From assembly GCF_031143425.1 (NCBI RefSeq), contig NC_090445.1, positions 818,932,817 through 818,996,816 on the forward strand: a stretch of DNA of 64,000 nucleotides, written 5' to 3'. Shown here piece after piece: positions 10,947 through 22,159 of the stretch. Below the pieces are notes generated by a model, which did no database searches, had not been told where the DNA came from, and saw nothing but the letters and a program-made list of their open reading frames with translations. Each line of letters begins with the position of its first letter. Positions within the stretch are counted from its first letter, which is position 1. The position numbers were made by a program, and so were the translations under genes. The DNA comes from Pleurodeles waltl. Lineage: Eukaryota > Chordata > Amphibia > Caudata > Salamandridae.

Positions 10947-13878
10947 TGTAGGAAAGTACCATCTTGTCTGGCATGTTACCCCCATATTTCACTGTATATA
11001 TGTTGTTTAAGTGTATGTGTCACTGGGATCCTGCCAGCCAGGGCCCCAGTGCTCATAAGTGTGCCCTGCATGTGTTCCCTGTGTGATGACTAACTGTCTC
11101 ACTGAGGCTCAGTGGTTATGCTCTCTCTGCTTTCTAAATTGTCACTAACAGGCTAGTGACCAATTTCACCAATTCACATTGGCATACTGGAACACCCTTA
11201 TAATTCCCTAGTGTATGGTACTGAGGTACCCAGGGTATTGGGGTTCCAGGAGATCCCTATGGGCTGCAGCATTTCTTTTGCCACCCATAGGGAGCTCTGA
11301 CAATTCTTACACAGGCCTGCCACTGCAGCCTGAGTGAAATAACGTCACCTATATGTCTAACCTTCTCCTGGTGAAGGTTGGGTGCTAAGTTACTTAGTGT
11401 GTGGGCACCCTGGCACTAGCCAAGGTGCCCCCACATCATTCAGGGCAAATTCCCCGGACTTTGTGAGTGTGGGGACACCATTTCACATGTGCACTATACA
11501 TAGGTCACTACCTATGTATAGCTTCACAATGGTAACTCCGAACATGGCCATGTAACATGTCTAAGATCATGGAATAGTCACCCCAATGCCATTCTGGCAT
11601 TGGGGAGACAATTCCATGATCCCCCGAGTCTCTAGCACAGACCTGGGTACTGCCAAACTGCCTTTCCCGGGGTTTCACTGCAGCTGCTGCTGCTGTCAAC
11701 CCCTCAGACAGGTTTCTGCCCTCCTGGGGTCCAGCCAGGCCTGGCCCAGGAAGGCAGAACAAAGGACTTCCTCAGAGAGAGGGTGTTACACCCTCTCCCC
11801 TTGGAAAAAGGTGTCAGGGCTGGGGAGGACTAGCCTCCCCCACCCTCTGGAAATGATTTGATGGGCACAGATGGTGCCCATCTCTGCATAAGCCAGTCTA
11901 CACAGGTTCAGGGATCCCCCAGCCCTGCTCTGGCGCGAAACTGGACAAAGGAAAGGGGAGTGACCACTCCCCTGACCTGCACCTCCCAGGGGAGGTGCCC
12001 AGAGCTCCTCCAGTGTGCTCCAGACCTCTGCCATCTTGGAAACAGAGGTGTTGCTGGCACACTGGACTGCTCTGAGTGGCCAGTGCCATCAGGTGACGTC
12101 AGGGACTCCTTCTGATAGGCTCTTACCTTTCTTACTAGCCTATCCTCCTTCCTAGGTAGCCAAACCTCCTTTTCTGGCTATTTAGGGTCTCTGCTCTGGG
12201 GAATTCTTCAGATACCGAATGCAAGAGCTCACCAGAGTTCCTCTGCATCTCTCTCTTCACCTTCTGCCAAAGGATCGACGGCTGACTGCTCAGGACGCCT
12301 GCAAAACCGCAACAAAGTAGCAAAGACGACTACTGCAACCTTGTATTGCTTCATCCTGCAGGCTTTCTCGCCTGTTTCCTGGTGGTGCATGCTCTGGGGG
12401 TAGCCTGCCTCCTTCTTGCACCAGGAGCTCTGAAGAAATCTCCCGTGGGTCGACGGAATCTTCCCCCTGCAACCGCAGGCAACAAAAGACTGCATCAACG
12501 GTCCTCTGGGTCCCCTCTCAGTACAACGAGCGTGGTCCCTGGAACTCAGCAACTCTGTCCAAGTGACTCCCACAGTCCAGTGACTCTTCAGTCCAAGTTT
12601 GGTGGAGGTAAGTCCTTGCCTTCCCACGCTAGACTGCATTGCTGGGTACCGCGTGATTTGCAGCTGCTCCGGCTCCTGTGCACTCTTCCAGGATTTCCTT
12701 TGTGCACAGCCAAGCCTGGGTCCCCGACATTCTAACCTGCAGTGCACAACCTTCTGAGTTGTCCTCCGGCGTCGGGGGACTCCCTTTTCTGAGTTCGGGT
12801 GGACTCCGGTTCACTCCTCTTCTAAGGGCCTGATCTGGTACTTCTGCGGGTGCTGCCTGCTTTTGTGAGGGCTCCCTGACTTGCTGGGCGCCCCCTCTGT
12901 CTCCTCATCCAAGTGGCGACATCCTGGTCCCTCCTGGGCCACAGCAGCATCCAAAAACCCTAAACACGACCCTTGCAGCTAACAAGGCTTGTTTGCGGTC
13001 TTTCCACGTGGGAACACATCTACAAGCTTCTTCACGACGTGGGACATCCATCCTCCAAAGGGGAAGTTCCTAGTCCTCTTCGTTCTTGCAGAAACCAAAG
13101 CTTCTTCCATCCGGTGGCAGCTTCCTTGCACCCTCAGCTGGCATTTCCTGGGCATCTGCCCACTCTCGACATTGTCGCGACTCTTGGACTTGGTCCCCTT
13201 GTTTCATAGGTACTCAGGTCTGGAAATCCACTGTTGTTGCTTTGCTGGTGTTGGTCTTCCTTGCAGAATCCCCCTATCACGACTTCTGTGCTCTCTGGGG
13301 GTTGTAGATGCAATTTACACTTACTTTTCAGGGACTTGGGGTGGGCTATTTTTCTAACCCTCACTGTTTTCTTACAGTCCCAGCGACCCTCTACAAGCTC
13401 ACATAGGTTTGGGGTCCATTCGTGGTTCACATTCCACTTTTGGAGTATATGGTTTGTGTTGCCCCTATACCTATGTGCTCCTATTGCAATCTACTGCAAC
13501 TTTACACTTCTTGCATTACTTCCTTTTGCTATTACTGCATATTTTTGGTATTGTGTACATATATCTTGTGTATATTTGGCATCCTCATACTGAGGGTACT
13601 CACTGAGATACTTTTGGCATATTGTCATAAAAATAAAGTACCTTTATTTTTAGTGTATCTGTGTATTGTGTTTTCTTGTGATATTGTGCATATGACACCA
13701 GTGGTATAGTTGGAGCTTTGCATGTCTCCTAGTTCAGCCTAAGCTGCTCTGCTATAGCTACCTTCTATCAGCCTAAACTGCTAGAAACACCTCTTCTACA
13801 CTAATAAGGGATAACTGGATCTGGTACAGAGTGTAAGTACCCCTTGGTACCCACTACAAGCCAGGCCAGCCTCCTACA
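10947..13878 (+). mobile_element. Solo LTR, 2932 bp, with 5-bp target duplication
   Basis: The segment starts TGTAGGAAAGTACC and ends CAGCCTCCTACA, so it has TGT...ACA ends with a short inverted repeat (TGTAGG/CCTACA). It is flanked by GCGTT on both sides (10942-10946 and 13879-13883). No internal gag or pol is present, so it is a solo LTR left by recombination between two LTRs. It contains a TATA-like TATTTAG near 12178, a splice-donor-like GGTAAGT (12607-12613) and AATAAA at 13632-13637, the expected promoter, splice and polyadenylation layout for an LTR. Open frames inside show no recognisable protein. At 2.9 kb it is very long; a gypsy/ERV-type parent is likely but not shown. Confidence 0.85.
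13632..13637 (+). promoter_or_regulatory. LTR polyadenylation signal AATAAA
   Basis: AATAAA followed by a T-rich stretch about 10 bp downstream, 240 bp before the LTR end, which suits an LTR R-region poly(A) site on the plus strand. Confidence 0.5.
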
Positions 13879-13883
13879 GCGTT
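13879..13883. repeat. Target-site duplication GCGTT, right copy
   Basis: Five bases immediately after the ACA end of the solo LTR, identical to 10942-10946. Confidence 0.85.
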
Positions 13884-15300
13884 TGATTCTACATATACCT
13901 AAATTCAATGTCTATGATAAGACATGTGTCACACCAATGTGTTAATCTCTGTTCAATCTTCTTGGTAACCTCTTCAAGTGGATTCTTGAGAGTTGAGTAT
14001 ATGCCATCCGATCAGACAATTGTCTATTGATCTCTCCTATGTAGTCCATATCCTGCATCACTACTGTATTTCCTGCCCTTCTTTCAGACAAGGTCAAATT
14101 ACCTCCAATAGTTCTTGGTTTGTTACTTAATCTATCTTACAATGCATATAGGCCACTTTGTGAAAGGCATCAATTACATTGTCCGAAGGTAAGTTGGGTA
14201 CAAATCAGGACCTAGGTTTCGGACCTCTATCTAAATTAAGATTAGTTGCAATATCTAAATCCATCAAAAGTTGTAATATAGACGGCAAAGGGTCGCCTGT
14301 CTTATCCAATGATAAAAGTAATTGAAGATCTTGTATATCCTTAATTGTTCTATTACATTTAAGTGTGGAGTACATAGTGGAAAGAGTGTATTTTGGATGT
14401 TCTTCAAAATGTTTTTTAATTTCAAGCAGTGTACAAATTTGTACAAGTCCGCATGTAACTGTGCAAAGTCAGGCATAGAAATAGGACAGCAACCCAAACC
14501 CCTTTTACAACATTAGTTTGTTCAATAGGCAGTTCATAGTCAGACAAATTGACAATTGCAGCATTGTTAATAACAGATTGCAAACCATGATTGACAGGTG
14601 TAATGCCTGGAAATGCACCAGTTCCTCTGATTGTGGGACACCGATCTGCTTTTGACCCCTTCCCTTATGTTTATCTTTGTAGCTATGCCCCCTCTTCTAA
14701 TCTTCTTGTATTTAGACTTTTCTGATCCTCTCCAATTCCTCTAAAATAGAGGAAGATGTCTCCCCGGTGGAAGGTCCTGCATCTGCAGGAGCCTGGTCAC
14801 CTTTTTCACTAGCGTCACTCATGATACTAGAGGCATCAGATTCACTAGCTGAAGTGGGAGCTGACAATGTCCTGGGCTTCACATTGTTCATGTTATGGCA
14901 TGTTTTGATATCATCAAATGTGTGTGCATATGTAAATACACTTCCATTACGATAGTCATTTTCATCTCTCTTAAGTTTCCTCATCTTTTTGTCCTTAATG
15001 TACAACTGATGTGCATTGAGGACATTTTTTAAGAATTCTGTAATTTTTCGCCATAGCTTCTAGCAGGTTTAAACCTTGTATTTCCTCTCCCAGTTTAGTA
15101 ATCTCCTTAGTAAGTATTTCTCTTCTTTCTCATATTACTCTTGGTATTAGTTTCCATGTCCACTGGTACTATAGCTTATCCATAGCTAGATAAATTGTTC
15201 ACTTCAGCGTGGGACTTTTATGTTGCTACTTTATTATTTATCTGCTTTATAGCATTTTTGCCTGCATAAGTACTGTGTCATCACTTTAGATAACAATTTT
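13884..15300 (-). pseudogene. Penelope-like element 1, N-terminal part and start of RT
   Basis: On the minus strand an open stretch 15005-14712 has a basic start (KKMRKLKRDEN) and a Ser/Ala/Asp-rich linker (SAPTSASESDASSIMSDASE). Further on, 14497-14264 encodes CCPISMPDFAQLHADLYKFV then HCLKLKNILKN, resembling the Penelope block before the RT in which a short hydrophobic segment precedes a basic 'LKL' helix. From about 14110 to 13930 the read is TLSERRAGNTVVMQDMDYIG followed by EINRQLSDGIYSTLKNPLEE. The pieces lie in different frames with stops, so this is a decayed gene. It joins the 10773-10946 fragment when the LTR is removed. Confidence 0.7.
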
Positions 15301-16170
15301 CATATGTTTAACACATTTCTTGATCTTTACAATTTCAAATGGAATGAGTAACCTCCTGATCCCTAGGGTAGGATCCACCATTTGCAACTACGGTTCTGTG
15401 TATTCTACTTTTTCAAGATTAACTTAGGTTGTTCCCTCCTAATATCTTGACTACAGTAATGATCATTTTGTATTATCTGCCATAAAACAATACACTAGTG
15501 AAGTCTATCGTCTCGCTAGACTATACCTTACTTGAGGACTTGCATTCCTCTACTCAGATCGGTTACTTGACGTGTATACATTAGGGCAGTTTCTTCATTT
15601 CTTTTCTATAAATATGGTTCTATCTTGGGTTTTCACACTTTTGGATGTTCTTGAATGTACAAATATTTTTGGTCACATGTTATGGTTTTACTTGATTTGC
15701 ATTCCTAACTTACTTATGGTGTATTTTTTTTTTTTTGCTTTTTACTTACACTTCGTATGGGTCTTCCCTCCTTCCTATAATGGAACACTCCACCCCTTTC
15801 ACCATTATTCCTTGGATCAGTGTGATTCATACTTGTCCCTGTGCTTATCACTCCTCTGAAATATGGGTAATGCACTATTCTATTGACTATATTGAAATCT
15901 TGCATCTAATAGAATAAGCATTATCCCTTTCCTTATTTTGTATTTGGATTCTGATCTATGTTCTTGCAGCCTTGAAAATGTCACTTTTTCATGATGAAAT
16001 ACGTGTTGGCTGGCTGTTACTGTGATGTGACATATACTGGAATGTACAGAGTTGTGTACGATTAAATAATGTATTATTTTGTAACTATAGTCTGTGGAAC
16101 TTTATGTGATGGACTGTCACTTTTACTTTTGGACATCTACATCTCTGTGCTGTGGTATCTTAATCTTAGT
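15301..16170 (-). other. Probable Penelope 5' non-coding region; no gene
   Basis: AT-rich sequence without recognisable coding. It includes a T12 run near 15726. At about 15971-16014 lies a plus-strand stretch (CTTGA...GTCA...GATGAAATACGTG) that looks like a decayed hammerhead core of the kind found in Penelope terminal repeats, though it is on the strand opposite to the coding frame. Confidence 0.35.
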
Positions 16171-16329
16171 TTAATTTGCACAGTGGACATTGGCCCACTG
16201 TCATGAGTACCTATGGCAGTAGGGTACATTATGCCATACAAGTACCAACCCTAAACTTTTGCTATCAACCACTCTTGCCCCTAACTGTGTTTTTGCATAG
16301 AAGGTGCTATACACATATTACTACTACCA

Positions 16330-18010
16330 AATGTTTTGCAATCCTGGAGAAACATCTCAATAGCCAGTGGATGGCATTTATGGAAGGGCAGATCACAGTT
16401 AAAGTTGCAGAAAAATCACGGAACGGAAACAGCATTGGTGGCTGCTGTGGACTATATTAAGCGGTTAGTGGATGCACGGTAGGGCGCAGCTCTGATCCTG
16501 CTGGATCTGTCCGCAGGCTGTGGTACCATCTCCTCATCACTGTTGGTTGAATGCCTTTGTGAACAGGGCATCATGGACAAAGCCTTGAATCTACTGACCT
16601 CCTTCCTTAAGGATAGATCCTAAAGGGTGGCAGTAAACTAACTGCAATCAGACGCGTTCTCTCTGCAATGTGGGATGCCTCAGGGTTCATCTCTGAGCCC
16701 TCTGCTTTTTAACCTTTATGTCTCCCCACGTGCCAGGACTGCCAGGATCATACGTTCCTATGGTCTTCAAGCAGTTTTGTGTGCCAACGACACCCAAATC
16801 ATCTTGTAGATTTCGAAGGATACAGCAGTAACCACAGACAATTTCAATCACTGTATGACAGCAGTTGCAGGATGGATGGGAAAAAAATACCTGAATTTTA
16901 ATGGGAAAAAGACTGGGGTGTTGCTTTTTGGAACTCTAGCATCTATTTGGAATAATAACTGATGGCCTGATACATTAGGTACTTTACCTGTCCCAACAAA
17001 GAAGGCCAAGAATTTAGTGGTGATGCTGGACAATGTGCTCTCACTGGAGTAGCAGCCAATCGTACCTCGTCAACTTTTTTCACGATCATCAGAACGGTGA
17101 AGAAAATCTTTCCATTTATCCCCCTCTCGGCACAGAAACAAGTTGTCCCGGTATTGCTCATGTCAAGGATTGATTATTGTAATGCGCTCTATTTAGACAC
17201 CAATAACAACACACAAGCCAAACTACAGTTAGTGTAGAACACTCTGGCAAGGCTTATTTTGGGTATTCCAAAATGGCAGCCGGTTTCTAAAGGACTACTT
17301 GATCTACACTGGCTCCCCATTAAAAGAGAAAAATGTCTCCCCGTTGGAAGGTTCTGCATCTGCAGGAGCCTGGTCACGTTTTTCACTAGCATCACTTGTG
17401 ATACTAGAGACATCAAATGCACTAGTTGAAGTGGGAGCGGACATTGCCATGGGCTTCTCACTGTTCAAGTTAGGGCGTGTTGTAATATCATCAAACTTGC
17501 ATGCTTATGTGAATACTTGGCCATTACAATAGTCCTTTTCATCTCTCTTACGTTTTCTCTTCTTTTGTCCTTAATTTACAATTGGTGTGCATTGAGGACA
17601 TCCCTATGGATCCTGTATTTTTCTCCATAACTTCTAGCAAGTTCAAATCTTGTATTTCATCTTCCAATTTAGTAATCTCCTTAGTAAGTATGTCTCTTTC
17701 TCTTTTTACTCTAGGTATTAGTCTCAAGGCCCTGTGCATAGTGCACAAGGCTCTTTACCAGGCCAGCCCAGACAGAATGAAGGCAATGTTCCACTAGAAC
17801 ACCTCAGGGAGAAATCTTAGTTCAGCATATCTTAATTGGGTGTCAGTGCCTAGAATTCTGAAGAAGAAATGGGGAGGTAGAGCTTTCCCTGCTGCCGCGG
17901 CAAGACTGTGAAACTCACTCCCTCATCTGATGTGGATTAAATGTCACTCTCCCTTTAGAAAAGCCTTAAAGACGTGGCTCATCACATTATAGGAATAGCT
18001 CTTAACTTTT
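16330..18010 (+). pseudogene. CR1/L2-type (Rex1-like) LINE ORF2 fragment
   Basis: Plus-strand translation gives consecutive RT blocks: AILEKHLNSQWMAF; ALVAAVDYIKRLVDA; ALILLDLSAGCGTISSSLL (usually ...FDT...); GIMDKALNLLTSFLKDRS; CGMPQGSSLSPLLFNLYVSP; and ANDTQIIL in place of the YADDTQI catalytic motif. The usual C-terminal blocks follow (SRIDYCNALYLDT, LDLHWLPIKR, then SLKALCIVHKALYQ, FPAAAARL, FRKALKTWL). Several stops and the changed catalytic motif show it is dead. A Penelope-derived fragment interrupts it between WLPIKR and SLKAL (17329-17718). Confidence 0.85.
17329..17718 (-). mobile_element. Penelope-derived 0.39-kb fragment inserted in the LINE
   Basis: The stretch is a clear homologue of 14757-15135: both share ATGTCTCCCCGGTGGAAGG (one mismatch), CTGCATCTGCAGGAGCCTGG and the run of Ser/Asp codons on the minus strand. 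It falls exactly between two conserved blocks of the host LINE, so it arrived after that LINE. It contains only the leader/linker segment of the Penelope gene, with stops, and no RT. Confidence 0.75.
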
Positions 18011-18049
18011 TTCTACAGTTCTGTTAATCGGCTTCCTGTCTGTGTCATA

Positions 18050-18930
18050 CTACTGAGACTACAGCGCCTTGACGTCTACAGCTAATTTCTGTGCTTTGTT
18101 TTATAAATCTAGTTCATATCACATCAAAGTGAGACTGGTTGTCTGTGGGGTGTAAGATTACTGCTTACTGTGTGAGACAGCAAGTGTTAGGTAATTGTAA
18201 TGGTAATGTGAAACTGTAGTTCTGTGAGGAATGTTAAGAGTGTGGTCTGTGATGTGAGTACTGCTCAGTGAGGAGTGTAAGAGTGCTGTCTGTAGTGTGA
18301 GCCATGCTTAATATGTAAATACATTACTGCCAGGGCCCTCATCAGGAGGCCACTGCAGCTTGCACTACCCATTGCCCAGGCCAGCACTGCCAGTGACAGT
18401 ACCAACACAACCACTAAGCATCATACATCTATAATTGTGACATTTTAGACTATTCGAAGCCCCCAAAACTGTAACAATGACTTTGGTGACAGAAAATAGC
18501 CAATTTTAATGTATATTGGATGAATATACAACTATTGTGCTGATCTCTAAAGAGCCAGAGTTGACAATTAAGTGCCAGTGCCGAGTACCAGAAATCGAGG
18601 CTCAAATTAAGCACTGAGTGTGAGACTGTTGACCTGTGAGGGCTGTAGGTGCTCAGTTATGTGAGAGTACTATGATGGGTGTAAGAATGCTTCAAGTAGT
18701 GTGTACCTGCTAGTTTGTTAGGGTGCAGTCTGTATTGTGAGACTGCTGTTCTAAGAGGAGTGTGAAAGTGCAGTTTGTAGTAGGAGATCTACAGTGTGAA
18801 GGGTGTGGCAGTGTTGTTGTCATTGTGAAGCTGCTGGTCTCTGAGATGCGCAAGTGAAGTCTATATTTTGAGACAACTACTGTGAGAGATGTGAGAGTGC
18901 TTCATACGTGTACTCTGCAGTCTGCTACAG
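18050..18930. repeat. Degenerate GTGAGAGTGC-type tandem repeat region
   Basis: Many diverged copies of words such as GTGTGAGAGTGC, GAGACTGCTG and GTGAGGAGTGTAAGAGTGC recur with spacing of roughly 40-55 bp. No open frame has coding character. It lies between two LINE fragments and is probably an old minisatellite or LINE 3' tail expansion. Confidence 0.45.
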
Positions 18931-18949
18931 ATTATAATGTTACTTGCAG

Positions 18950-20360
18950 CACTGGGCCTCCCATAACCAACAATACACCTCTGTGTTGGATTGAACATCT
19001 GAACACCGGGATCAGCTGAAGCAGAGGGTCCTGCAGAAAGAGATTTTCTGTGCAGATTTCATCATGTTCCTTCGATAACAAATGTCCTCCACTTTCCCAT
19101 CCAAGGGATTCTGCTTCTGACAGCCTGCAAAGTGGAATGTGCAAGCCAGACAAATCAGAGAAATCTTCTGTACCTACCATGAACTCACGAATCCGGAAAT
19201 CTTCCCATGTTGCACACCATTGCGTTGCAAAGACCTTCTTAAGTTATTTGAATAAAAAAATTACAAAGACCTGGGACTCATTCATAAACCACCTTTAGCC
19301 CTTTCCTTATACTACCCTTCATGCTGCCTCACTGCCACAACCGTTTTCCACTTTCCTTTGACAACCGAAGGAGACAATGGTCCATATTAGAACATTCGAA
19401 TGTTGGCATGTCCATTGAAGACAATGGACTGCTGCGGGCTTTTACAGGCCGGTAAAAGCCCGCAGCGCCAACATTCCAATGTTCGCTTTGTTCACAGCAA
19501 CAGCTGTGAACAAAGCCTCACGGAGCCCGAGGGGATTTAAATCCCCTCGGGCTCCGTGAAAATTTTTTTTTTTTAATAGAACATTCTGCCCTGTGTGGCA
19601 GAATGTTCTAATAGCCTTAGAACCCGCCATAGCGGGCTCTACCGGCTATTAAAGTCCCTCTCCCTTGTTAAATGCCCTCGCCTTCGGCTCGGGCATTTAA
19701 CGCGGGGAGCCGGCCTTTAATAGCCGGTAGAGCCCGCTACAGCGGGTTCTAAGGCTATATTATCTTCCGTGATTAAAAGCATCTAATATATACATGTAAC
19801 ACTGTGCGGTATCTAGCTTAAAATAAGTCTTTCCCTCCCTTCCATCAGACATGACCACAATGATTAACTCCTCACTGTTGGCTGGCGTAGGCCAAACTAC
19901 CTGATGCATATGATTATCTCTGTGCTCTTAAGGAACCACTGAAGACACACACGTTTAGCCAGCCACAGCCTGATGTCCATTCTACTGCAATATTCTGTTG
20001 CAAATCAATTTCAAAACTTTATTGAGCAAAACCAGCTGCTAGATGGCTTACAATCTAGTTTCCAACTTTCAAGAAGAACATCAAAATGAACTCCTCATCA
20101 TCCTTGATGAAGGACAGCATTCAAGCTTGATCCTCCTGAATGTTCTGGCAGTTAATGACATCTCTGGTCACACCACCCTGTCACTGAGAATGAGAGACTG
20201 GTTGGGATCTCTAGTATCTCCCTTAAATGTGTGAGTTTATTCCTCAATGCCTCATTTAGGCCGTGTGCATGGCTTCTACAGAATCCTTCATCCATAGATC
20301 TCTATGCAGTGACCCCAAGGCACCCACATTTCTGTTGAAAATCTTCTTGCAACCCCTATT
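18950..20360 (+). pseudogene. Second CR1/L2-type LINE fragment, interrupted by hairpin element
   Basis: Pre-RT and early RT blocks can be read in several frames: FLSYLNKKITKTWDSFIN (19230-19290); then, after the hairpin element, MTTMINSSLLAGV (about 19850); VANQFQNFIEQNQLLDGLQS (about 20000-20060); ILDEGQHSSLILLNVLAV (20100-20150), corresponding to the usual SALILLDLSAAFD; and MRDWLGSLVSPL. The first RT Asp is lost and frames shift often, so it is an old copy. It stops before the YADD block. Confidence 0.65.
19389..19757. mobile_element. String-of-hairpins MITE, copy 1 (369 bp, TATT duplication)
   Basis: The element starts AGAACATTCGAATG and ends TTCTAAGGCTA, flanked by TATT on both sides (19385-19388 and 19758-19761). 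It is almost entirely made of consecutive hairpins: 19431-19466 (GCTGCGGGCTTTTAC arms), 19485-19516 (GCTTTGTTCACAGC arms), 19519-19558 (CACGGAGCCCGAGGGGATT arms), 19579-19609 (AGAACATTCTGCC arms) and a long stem 19612-19757 (ATAGCCTTAGAACCCGCC arms). A second copy lies at 25812-26177 in reverse orientation. It has no coding capacity; superfamily not assigned. Confidence 0.85.
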
Positions 20361-20522
20361 ATAGATACTAGCTCAATAAATAAATTAATTTTCTATGAAA
20401 CAATGAGGACGCACAAATTACCAAACTCTTCTCCTCTTCAGTAACCAGAAGCACAGATGGTGATTTCTGGGTATCCAAAACTGTTGAATGCATTTGACCT
20501 CCATTTTTAGAGCTGAGTATAA

Positions 20523-20590
20523 GGGCCAGATGTAGCAAAGGGTTTTTCCCATTCTGTGTCAATGGGAAAATGTGTTCGTACATATGGCAC
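20523..20590 (+). mobile_element. 68-bp GGGCC-type MITE, copy 1, TAA duplication
   Basis: A 68-bp near-palindrome beginning GGGCCAGATGTAGCAAAGGG, with its complement-like end TTCGTACATATGGCAC, flanked by TAA (20520-20522 and 20591-20593). TAA is a Harbinger-type 3-bp target. A second copy of the same length is at 25024-25091 in the opposite orientation. Confidence 0.8.
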
Positions 20591-20593
20591 TAA

Positions 20594-22159
20594 GTTCCTC
20601 CAGTTCAAAAACTCACTAGTAGACAAACTTTTCAAGGCAACATTTTCTCAAACCTGCCTACGGCCGCTATGAAAGAAATGTCAAAATTGCCACCACATAA
20701 TACATATCACAGACATAACTAAATGTATGCAGTGTGCAGCTCAGATTGTCAGCTTTATTTTCATGTGCTACACAACATGTTTCTACTTCAGGGTTTTCAT
20801 TTAATATATCAGCGCATTTTGGAAGTTGCCGTCTTTAGTTACATTATTTGACCTATTTGTACTAAGTCATCGGGCCAAAAATGATTTGTAAAGTGGAAAT
20901 TCAGTGACATGGAGCAATCTAGCAGTAGCAGCCCCAAATGTGACTATATTCTAACAGGCCAAAGTTGTGATGGGCGTGCAGAGCACACTGCATTGTTACA
21001 TACAAGTGATTATTCCAAAGAGAAAAAGGAATGGATGGAGGTGGAAATGCCCCATCATGCAGTAGAAGTGATTTTTCCAAGGAAGTGTTAATGGTACAAT
21101 GAGTTGTGAATACTGACTCCACCTCAAACGTGATCTTCAATACCTGGGGTGTAATATTGAGTGGACAGGAAGTCAGAATCTGCCAAGAATCGTCCCATCC
21201 TCCTTTCTATTTTCTAGTCAGGTGTATAGTTCTCTAACCGCAAAAGACAACTCTGCCAAATGGGAGGAGGACTGATGGATTGCTCCTAGAAGGTCATGTG
21301 ACAGCAGGTGATGACTGCTTTTCTCATGCTGCCTGCTCTTCAGACGCGGGCTTTTCATGGTTTTGAGACTTACTTTCTTTTCACAGTACAATGATTGTCT
21401 TGCGCCTTTATGCGGGAACGTTTTGAAATAATGTAACTTTCTATTTTTGCAACCCATACTACAATTGAGGCTAATATACGCATTCCTCTCTGTCGGTGAA
21501 AACGACTTCCATTGTTACTCCTGAACTTCTAATATTATATATTTTGCAGTTCTGCAAGTAGACTTCATGTAAAAGTGCAGCCTGCAGTTCTGTCATAAAC
21601 GCTCAGTGATAATCATCAGTAGACGCCCACTAGTGAGACCCTGACTCCACCAGCCTCGGGCTACGCTCCGATTCTCCACCCATTCCGCGGTACATTTACA
21701 GGGTGTGAGACAAAATGTCCAGTGAGTATGAACTGACTGCTGCCACTCAACATACACACCATTTGTGAAGTAGCCCCCGCCCTGCCACCACCCTATGACC
21801 ACTGTTGGCCCCTAATTCCACAGATCTGGACCACTGGTTGAGCAGGGATAGGAAAGTATAACATCAGCCATCACCCGTGGATAGAATGGGCTCTGATGCT
21901 ACACCCTTTGCTCCACCCAAATTGGATTTCCTCTGCATTTTGGAAAGCAAACTGCATCCATCTGTCTGTCCTTTCCGCTGTCCAAATATTATACCCCTTC
22001 TTTTTGATCTATGTAGGCCTTCTTGTATGCAGTCTGACTGACTGACTACGTATTGTGTGGGAGTGGCTCGGCGAGTGCTTTTTATTGTGTGTGAATATGT
22101 ACCTCTGCAGAGTGTGTGCTTCTCTGTGTCTCTAACCATGGAGGACTATAGTTCTGTGT
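20594..22159. other. No gene or repeat recognised
   Basis: Open frames are short and show no family signature. Base composition is ordinary for the window. It may be very old transposon sequence. Confidence 0.4.

Larger units (their letters stand above)
10773..16170 (-). mobile_element. Penelope-like retroelement 1, minus strand, interrupted
   Basis: Reading the minus strand from about 15300 downward gives Penelope features in order: a Ser/Asp/Glu-rich leader, an N-terminal block (LYKFVHCLKLKN, 14400s), a block with VVMQDMDYIGEINRQLSDG (about 14040-14100), and beyond the solo LTR the signature ILPKIHKPGAF with KPIISSIGSPTERISEY (10946-10790). The solo LTR at 10947-13878 splits the RT domain, and deleting it and one GCGTT restores the same frame across the junction. 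The Harbinger right end cuts the element again at 10772, so the palm of the RT is missing. A few in-frame stops show it is dead. The region 15300-16170 is its probable 5' non-coding part. Confidence 0.75.

Noticed and set aside
11508..13709. Many 60-170 codon open frames inside the solo LTR
   Set aside because: They occur on both strands in a GC-rich non-coding LTR and match no gag, pol or env pattern.
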